DNA from: an uncultured Leptotrichiaceae bacterium
Lineage (GTDB): Bacteria > Fusobacteriota > Fusobacteriia > Fusobacteriales > Leptotrichiaceae
Direction: 5' to 3'
Assembly: GCA_938037005.1 (NCBI GenBank)
Contig: CALHVR010000094.1
Coordinates: 1 to 12,414, forward strand
Length of the DNA: 12,414 bases
Below the pieces are notes generated by a model. The model made no database searches, was not told where the DNA came from, and saw only the letters and a list, made by a program, of their open reading frames with translations. A program made the position numbers and the translations under genes. The first letter of the stretch is position 1. Each line of letters opens with the position of its first letter. Positions 8,401 to 12,414 of this stretch are shown in pieces.

Positions 8401-11400
8401 TTATAATTTCACTATCTCCAGCTTCTCTACTTGCATTTATAACTACTTTAGTTAATTTATCAGAATTTTTATCACTAATTTTAGAACTATAATCTCTTAA
8501 ATATAGTTTTGAACGTGTTAATCCAAGTTCTTTTAATCCACTATTTAATATTGTATTTTCACTATATACTAATTTTAAACTAGCTCGTTCTAACGTTAAA
8601 ATAGAATTATCTTTTGCATCAAGCGATTGCATTATCATTCTTTGATTTCTAACATACATCTTAGCACCATCTGCAATAGTAACTTTACCAATATTAATAC
8701 TTCCTTTATCTCTACTTACACCATATAAATTAAGATGTTTGTATACATCAAATTCATCATCATGACCTTTCAATACTGTTATAGAATTTATATTTATATT
8801 TGCATTTTCTTTTACATTTATCATACCGAATGATGATTTAATATCACCATTTGATTTATTAGTTGAAATAGCAAGTTTAGTAATTGCATGTTTTTCCGTT
8901 GTAATTTCTTTCCCCGATAGCAATCTTCTCTTATTGATAGTTACTGCATCATTTAATTCAATATCATTTTCCAGCACATCTTTATCATAAATTAATTCCC
9001 CACCATTCATTACAACATTACCTTTAAAATTATTTTTATTATCAAATTTTAAAGTTCCTTTACCTTGTTTTACGATATTCAAATTCCCAGTCAATGTTGT
9101 ATTTATAGTTGTAGCTTCATTACTATCAAGCGTTACATTTGCTTTATTAGTCCCACTGTTAGTCAATGTTCCATATTTGTTTGAAGCGTTATTTAATTTT
9201 ATTGAAACATTATTATTATTAATATCTAATGTTCCACCATCTTTAATTAAAACTTCATTTTTATTTTGTAACATTTCAGACCCTAATTTAAGTGTTATGT
9301 CTCCTTTATTTTCTCCATTTTTATTTCCCATAACAGTTACTTTATTATCAAAATTTTTATTATCTCCTGTTAAAGTAACTACACCTCCACTTAAATTTTG
9401 AGCATCAACTTCAAGCTCTTTATTTCCTAAAGCAGCTGTATATGTTAAATTACCTTCTCCCGAAAATCTTGTTTTATCGTTAGTTGTTGTATATGAATTT
9501 AATGTTACATTTGACCCTTTTTTAGCTCCTACCGCTATATTTTTTACATTTATATTATTTTCATTAGTTAATTCAAGAACTCCAATAGATGCATCTTTTA
9601 AGTTATTTTTTAAAGCTGTCCCTGCAGTTGCACCATAACCTAAATCTAAAAATTGAGAATTTGAATGATTATTATTTACTACAAAATTTATACCATCTCT
9701 AATAGATATATTAACCTTAGCTGTACTTGATAATCCATCTATAACTACATTACCTCTATGTTTGTCATTACCTGCATTAATATTTCTAACTGTAGTTCCA
9801 TCCTCTAATTCAAGTCCTTTTAATGTAACTGTACCATTATCCCCACCTAAATTTATATTGCTTATGCTTTTATCTATAGCTTTATTATTCGCTCCTATTG
9901 TTATATCATTTTTAGAACCTATGTATAAATTTGTATATCCAGAATATTTTTTATCTAATTCTGTCAAACTTCTACCTAAACTAATTACTCCTGTTGAAGT
10001 TTTATCTATTTTATCTAAAACTCCAAAATTAGAATTATTATTTAATCTTAAAAGTCCTTTTTCTTCTATTTTATATTTTCCATTAGATAAAATATTCTCA
10101 TTTTCACTTTCTAAGGCTCCATTTTTTATAGTTAAATTACCTAAAAAATCATTATTTTCATTATTTATTTTAACTAACCCATTTCCATCTTTAATTCCAT
10201 TAATAGTTCCTGAAATTTTAGAATTAATTTCTACTAAATTATTATTTTCTACATTAACATTAAAATTATTCGAAGTTCCATTTTTAAATGTAATATTTCC
10301 ATTTACATTTACCTTATTAACTTCACTTTGATTTTCATAACCTACATATGGTTTTGTTTTATCTAATTTAGTTAATACTTCTCCTGTAGCAGTTAAATTT
10401 AATTTACCTGATACATTAATATCACTTTCTACTTTAGTTGCTCTATCTAATTGTAAAGTTGAACCATTATCTACATTAATATTTCCTGCTTTAAATGTCG
10501 TTTTTTCAAATTGATTTTCTAAAACATTATTTTCATAACCACTTGTTATAACATCACCAGAAATAGAAACCATTCCTTTTTTAACATTAAGATCTCCAGT
10601 TATATCTGTATTCCCTCTTAAATTCCATTTGGCATTGTCTTTAACTTCATCTGGATTATACTCAACATCCATATTACCACTAAATTTACCTAAAAAGACT
10701 CTATCATTTCCTTGTGTAAACTTAAATGTTGCTTTATCAGTACTTTCCTTATTAGAAATTACAGCATCTTTATCTAAATGGTAGATATCATTAAATGATA
10801 AATTATGACCTTTTAATTCTAAAGTACCTCCACGATGACCAAAATATATCTTGTTATCATTTAACTGATTATCTTTATTTAATATTACCTTAGCACCTTG
10901 TGCTACTCTTATATGACTTGCTGCATAACCATTACTATTATCTAGTATTAAGCTTCCTTCACCAATATTAACTTCAACATCATTTTTAGAATTCCCATTT
11001 AATGTTAAACTTCCTTCTCCTCTTTTTCTTATGATAGTTTTATTATCTGATATTATGTTATAGTTTACATTAACATTTTTATCAATTATAAGACCTGCGG
11101 TATTAAATTTACCTGTACCTGTAATATTTGCATTTTCACTAAATCTAAAACGAGAAGCACCTGTATCACTATCACTATTTACAGTTAAAGTTAATCCATT
11201 TTTAGCAAAAGTTTGATTTTTTGCAGTTGCTGCATTATCATCTATAACTCTTGTAGAATTACCAAAACCTAAAGTTTTACCCTCAAGTGTAACATTAGCA
11301 TCTGTTATTTTTTCATCTTCTATACTTTTCAAATAAGCATTTACTGCATTTGGATTTTGTTTGATTATTGACATTTTATTCCAGTTATTATCTCCAGAAC

Positions 11401-12196
11401 CGGCTGAATTTTCTCCAACTAATAACCATTTATTATTATCTTTATCCCAAATATACGCAGGAGAACCACTATCTCCGGGTCTACTTGCACTATCTAATGG
11501 CGTTTGGATTTCTCTTTTCATTTTTATCCAAAAACTTCCACTTCCACTTCCACCATCTATATGATATATTATATTTAATCCTCCAGCTATATTCCCATAT
11601 CCTACTGGGTATCTCTCTCCACCATCTTGAGCATAACTATTTACTCCACCCCCAGTTCTAGCTACTAAATCTCCATAATGAATTTGATTTCTATTCTTTA
11701 TAGTTTCTGGCGTATACCCATCAAAAGCAATAGTTTTTAATCTACCTATTGAATAATCATTTCCTAAATCTCTCATATAAGGCATTTTAACACGTTCAGA
11801 ATATTCCTGAACTATACTATCTTTATTAGTATTCGCTTTATTTTTAAATCCTTCTGACAATTCAACATCTTTTCTTAAATGTCTTTGTATAAATGTGAAA
11901 CTTCCCCAGTTACCAACATGGCTTGCAGTTGATAATATTTGTGGATCCCCCCAAAGAGCATAAGCTCCACCATCTACCATACCATCAAAATTAGGTATTG
12001 GTTGTTCTATAGTTGCAGTTTCTCCCAATCCTTCTTTTTTATATACAATAACTCCCTTTTGCCCTATTTTAAATTTACCCCTATTATTTGCAAAATCTTC
12101 GTAGTCTGACCAATATTGTTCATATCTACCATGATTTGAAAATCCTACAGTGCTTATACAAAAAAGTAAAAGCATTAATTTTTTTGAATTTCTCAT
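5438..12196 (-). CDS. Giant S6-family serine protease autotransporter (type Va secretion)
   Basis: A predicted secreted or surface protease of 2252 residues. An ordinary signal peptide occupies about 1-21, without the extended region of enteric SPATEs. The chymotrypsin-like S6 domain (about 22-300) has a plausible triad: H93 (STASHVG), D147 (NDYSIGRLK) and S243 (GDSGSP). Residues 300-480 match the conserved start of the IgA-protease/SPATE stalk, including YFGHRGGTLELKGHNLSF (451-468). A long Asn/Gly/Asp/Lys-rich beta-helix follows, with autotransporter-associated strand repeats (about 668-696 and 1042-1070). It also contains a Gly5 loop near 1275 and a tandem duplication (1395-1776). A helical linker (about 1990-2020) leads to the beta-barrel (about 2020-2252), ending FDFGFEYKW with the terminal aromatic typical of BAM substrates. 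The only Cys I see is C13, in the signal peptide. I see no SPATE-type EVNNLNKR cleavage motif, so release from the barrel is uncertain. The target is unknown; IgA1 is possible but unproven. The ribosome site is weak (GAGAG, or AAGGA further back). Confidence 0.9.
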   Translation of the reverse strand: MRNSKKLMLLLFCISTVGFSNHGRYEQYWSDYEDFANNRGKFKIGQKGVIVYKKEGLGETATIEQPIPNFDGMVDGGAYALWGDPQILSTASHVGNWGSFTFIQRHLRKDVELSEGFKNKANTNKDSIVQEYSERVKMPYMRDLGNDYSIGRLKTIAFDGYTPETIKNRNQIHYGDLVARTGGGVNSYAQDGGERYPVGYGNIAGGLNIIYHIDGGSGSGSFWIKMKREIQTPLDSASRPGDSGSPAYIWDKDNNKWLLVGENSAGSGDNNWNKMSIIKQNPNAVNAYLKSIEDEKITDANVTLEGKTLGFGNSTRVIDDNAATAKNQTFAKNGLTLTVNSDSDTGASRFRFSENANITGTGKFNTAGLIIDKNVNVNYNIISDNKTIIRKRGEGSLTLNGNSKNDVEVNIGEGSLILDNSNGYAASHIRVAQGAKVILNKDNQLNDNKIYFGHRGGTLELKGHNLSFNDIYHLDKDAVISNKESTDKATFKFTQGNDRVFLGKFSGNMDVEYNPDEVKDNAKWNLRGNTDITGDLNVKKGMVSISGDVITSGYENNVLENQFEKTTFKAGNINVDNGSTLQLDRATKVESDINVSGKLNLTATGEVLTKLDKTKPYVGYENQSEVNKVNVNGNITFKNGTSNNFNVNVENNNLVEINSKISGTINGIKDGNGLVKINNENNDFLGNLTIKNGALESENENILSNGKYKIEEKGLLRLNNNSNFGVLDKIDKTSTGVISLGRSLTELDKKYSGYTNLYIGSKNDITIGANNKAIDKSISNINLGGDNGTVTLKGLELEDGTTVRNINAGNDKHRGNVVIDGLSSTAKVNISIRDGINFVVNNNHSNSQFLDLGYGATAGTALKNNLKDASIGVLELTNENNINVKNIAVGAKKGSNVTLNSYTTTNDKTRFSGEGNLTYTAALGNKELEVDAQNLSGGVVTLTGDNKNFDNKVTVMGNKNGENKGDITLKLGSEMLQNKNEVLIKDGGTLDINNNNVSIKLNNASNKYGTLTNSGTNKANVTLDSNEATTINTTLTGNLNIVKQGKGTLKFDNKNNFKGNVVMNGGELIYDKDVLENDIELNDAVTINKRRLLSGKEITTEKHAITKLAISTNKSNGDIKSSFGMINVKENANININSITVLKGHDDEFDVYKHLNLYGVSRDKGSINIGKVTIADGAKMYVRNQRMIMQSLDAKDNSILTLERASLKLVYSENTILNSGLKELGLTRSKLYLRDYSSKISDKNSDKLTKVVINASREAGDSEIINGESLADNGGGGGATFVNPILLKKSGTNVATLIFKSGGFFGSGTGLTINAKVSGEGVIKFERNNNAKFEIQDNFKDFTGKVMSNNQPNVNYDYNISSDNAEDRVIGYNLTGVGSYTNKSNKDLTFTNLSGFTGKLVAQNGDIVLKDEKAIDNTGKVETYNNTNITLLSDNNIDVTGINLENKNTSEGNTNKVIKDGSGKLSLGDNTSIVNFKTFEVKSGELELKKNIEVSNIDLKDSTKLDLNFINNGTITSKITGTGDLIKTGTTKVDIEGSKLNSTGSIDLQEGELSVTGNKVLSNKVKGSAELIFKDSNVEVKDIENFSGNLNLDNANLTLKEDKALDSDAKIKAKGTSNVTLDITGDKTLTKLNVENQGSETNKLEKTGLGKLTLGENANIVNYKNLDVKAGTLELTKNVNVDNLNLSNDTKLNLNLSSNGTITSNLNGDGDIVKLGDNKVDISSSKLNSSGDILIDAGTLNIKMDRDKIIENKLKGTGNLKFENFGNSELNIKDTANFNGNINLSNINVTLDDEKALNSNYNFDGNSRLKLLNDRMYQDMKLSVNTGKLNIDSLNKIDAKINVAPNSELTFTQENNFVRELTNNGLVSLLNQKLTINNYMNGSGIFNITLNKILNDTLNVENSDSDINVNLNLSEEVLNTLEKQKLRIGKTNRKFNILNLSKFHSKNGKKILLSNENSSYYLSYEIEKLLKKYDMRLLSIMNNNTNLFDVISKISYKNFINAKYINQNRKDINNSLDLDYLTKNNLHGVSVEVGQASKDKNLAYNVEFIYLDNKLSVDGNDRIESGEVKYKTFAVIPKIGYKKGIFDVSTSLGVVRNDINMDKKLQTTSFVNNVNIGLNPQFDINENMKLTYVNNIGYNYMPMKNEKIKNKDEKSEELKSKLSNIYYETGLKLESKIIGLDFVTQFKHYNNHSEVNGEENREIKEKYFETNAKLGLSLNPIDNFKIKAGLETNLGKNRKNKNKFDFGFEYKW
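6869..8014 (-). repeat. Tandem ~190-residue repeat in the autotransporter stalk
   Basis: Two adjacent in-frame units are clearly homologous: 8014-7445 (residues 1395-1584) and 7444-6869 (1585-1776). Shared landmarks in the same order are [GN]F[TS]G, LK[DE][DE]KA[IL]D, GKL[ST]LG[DE]N, IVN[FY]K, G[ET]LEL, NGTITS, KVDI followed by SKLNS, and the final K[VL]KG. By eye roughly 40 percent of residues are identical. A third unit starts at 6868 (NFNGNINLSNINV, DDEKALN) and soon diverges. This looks like duplication of a beta-helix segment that lengthened the stalk. Confidence 0.85.
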
Positions 12197-12249
12197 TACT
12201 CTCTCATCCTTAATCTTTTAATTAAATAATCTAAAATTAAAATCTATCT

Positions 12250-12278
12250 ATGATATTTTTAAATAAAATTTTTTTCAA
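12250..12278 (-). promoter_or_regulatory. Candidate promoter of the autotransporter gene
   Basis: The minus strand has TTGAAA (12278-12273), 17 bases, then TATCAT (12255-12250), which would start transcription about 45 bases before the ATG. It is a moderate match in very AT-rich DNA, but it is the best-spaced candidate in this gap. Confidence 0.5.
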
Positions 12279-12303
12279 TAAATTTTATGAGGAGAAAATT
12301 TAT
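12278..12303. repeat. Inverted repeat next to the autotransporter -35
   Basis: A perfect 9-bp inverted repeat, ATAAATTTT (12278-12286) and AAAATTTAT (12295-12303), is separated by eight bases that include GAGGAG. It touches the -35 box of the candidate autotransporter promoter, so it could be an operator. Its arms are only A/T, which lowers its weight. Confidence 0.4.
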
Positions 12304-12325
12304 CAACTATTCTATCTATATTTAA

Positions 12326-12344
12326 TGGATAAAAAATTTATCCA
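12326..12344. repeat. 8-3-8 inverted repeat in the divergent intergenic region
   Basis: TGGATAAA and TTTATCCA are perfectly inverted around AAA. This is the only GC-containing palindrome in the 194-base gap between the autotransporter and the plus-strand gene. It shares the ten-base string AAAATTTATC with the inverted repeat 38 bases to the left, so one dimeric regulator might bind both. It lies about 50 bases before the plus-strand start codon, a position suited to an operator. No convincing -35/-10 pair for the plus-strand gene was found; TATAAA at 12368-12373 is the best -10 candidate. Confidence 0.45.
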
Positions 12345-12390
12345 GAAATCTAAAATGTAAGTTTGATTATAAATGATTAAGGAGGAGTAA

Positions 12391-12414
12391 ATGTTTATAA
12401 ATTTGCCTTATAAA
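12391..12414 (+). CDS. N-terminal fragment of an unidentified gene
   Basis: An ATG at 12391 follows a strong GGAGGAG (12381-12387) at normal spacing, and eight open codons (MFINLPYK) run to the window edge. The peptide is too short to identify a family. The call rests on the ribosome binding site and on its divergent position relative to the autotransporter. Confidence 0.6.

Noticed and set aside
9762..10331. Long plus-strand open frames antisense to the autotransporter (also 7509-7928 and 8211-8492)
   Set aside because: They lie wholly opposite a coherent 2252-residue gene. Their Leu/Phe/Pro/Ser-rich composition is what the complement of Asn/Lys/Gly-rich repeats gives, and no good ribosome site or domain is visible.
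12156..12196. Lipobox in the autotransporter signal peptide at C13
   Set aside because: The residues before C13 are LLF; Phe at -1 does not fit a lipobox, and the hydrophobic core continues past the Cys.
12287..12325. Short plus-strand frame starting ATGAGGAGA
   Set aside because: It stops after 12 codons and has no ribosome binding site. The GAGGAG there is not followed by a usable start codon.

Overview
The window is very AT-rich and almost fully coding on the minus strand. It carries a NikABCDE-type importer, a very large chymotrypsin-like (S6 family) type V autotransporter, and a fragment of a metal-ATPase-like gene. The low GC, AGA-dominated arginine codons, diderm features (autotransporter with beta-barrel, lipoprotein signal) and the giant autotransporter suggest a Fusobacteriota member, probably Leptotrichiaceae (Leptotrichia, Sneathia or Streptobacillus type). 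That placement is inferred from composition and gene content, not from a marker gene.

Layout. 1-94 (minus) is the N-terminus of a heavy-metal-associated (HMA) domain protein, probably a Zn/Cd/Pb or Cu P1B-type ATPase. It has a clear extended -10 promoter and an ArsR/SmtB/CadC-like operator across its transcription start (108-162). 205-240 is an intrinsic terminator that ends the next operon. 248-5183 (minus) is a five-gene ABC importer operon transcribed nikA-nikB-nikC-nikD-nikE. Its genes overlap or nearly touch, and a strong promoter lies at 5282-5309. 5388-5432 is a 15-bp-stem terminator for the gene upstream. 5438-12196 (minus) is one 2252-residue S6 serine protease autotransporter. 12197-12390 is a divergent intergenic region with two inverted repeats. 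12391 onward (plus) is the first eight codons of another gene.

How the parts work together. NikA would capture a nickel (or cobalt) chelate at the outer face of the inner membrane. NikB and NikC form the channel, and NikD and NikE power it. The neighbouring HMA protein behind an ArsR-type operator would handle metal excess, so the left half reads as a small metal-homeostasis neighbourhood. The autotransporter has its own promoter and terminator and is a separate unit. Its protease domain has an intact H93/D147/S243 triad, its beta-helix has grown by a roughly 190-residue tandem duplication, and its C-terminal barrel ends in tryptophan.

No RNA gene, CRISPR array or insertion sequence was seen. 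No stretch longer than 300 bases lacks a gene. I did not find an evidently unprecedented system. The points most worth following are the autotransporter's architecture and the altered metal site of NikA.
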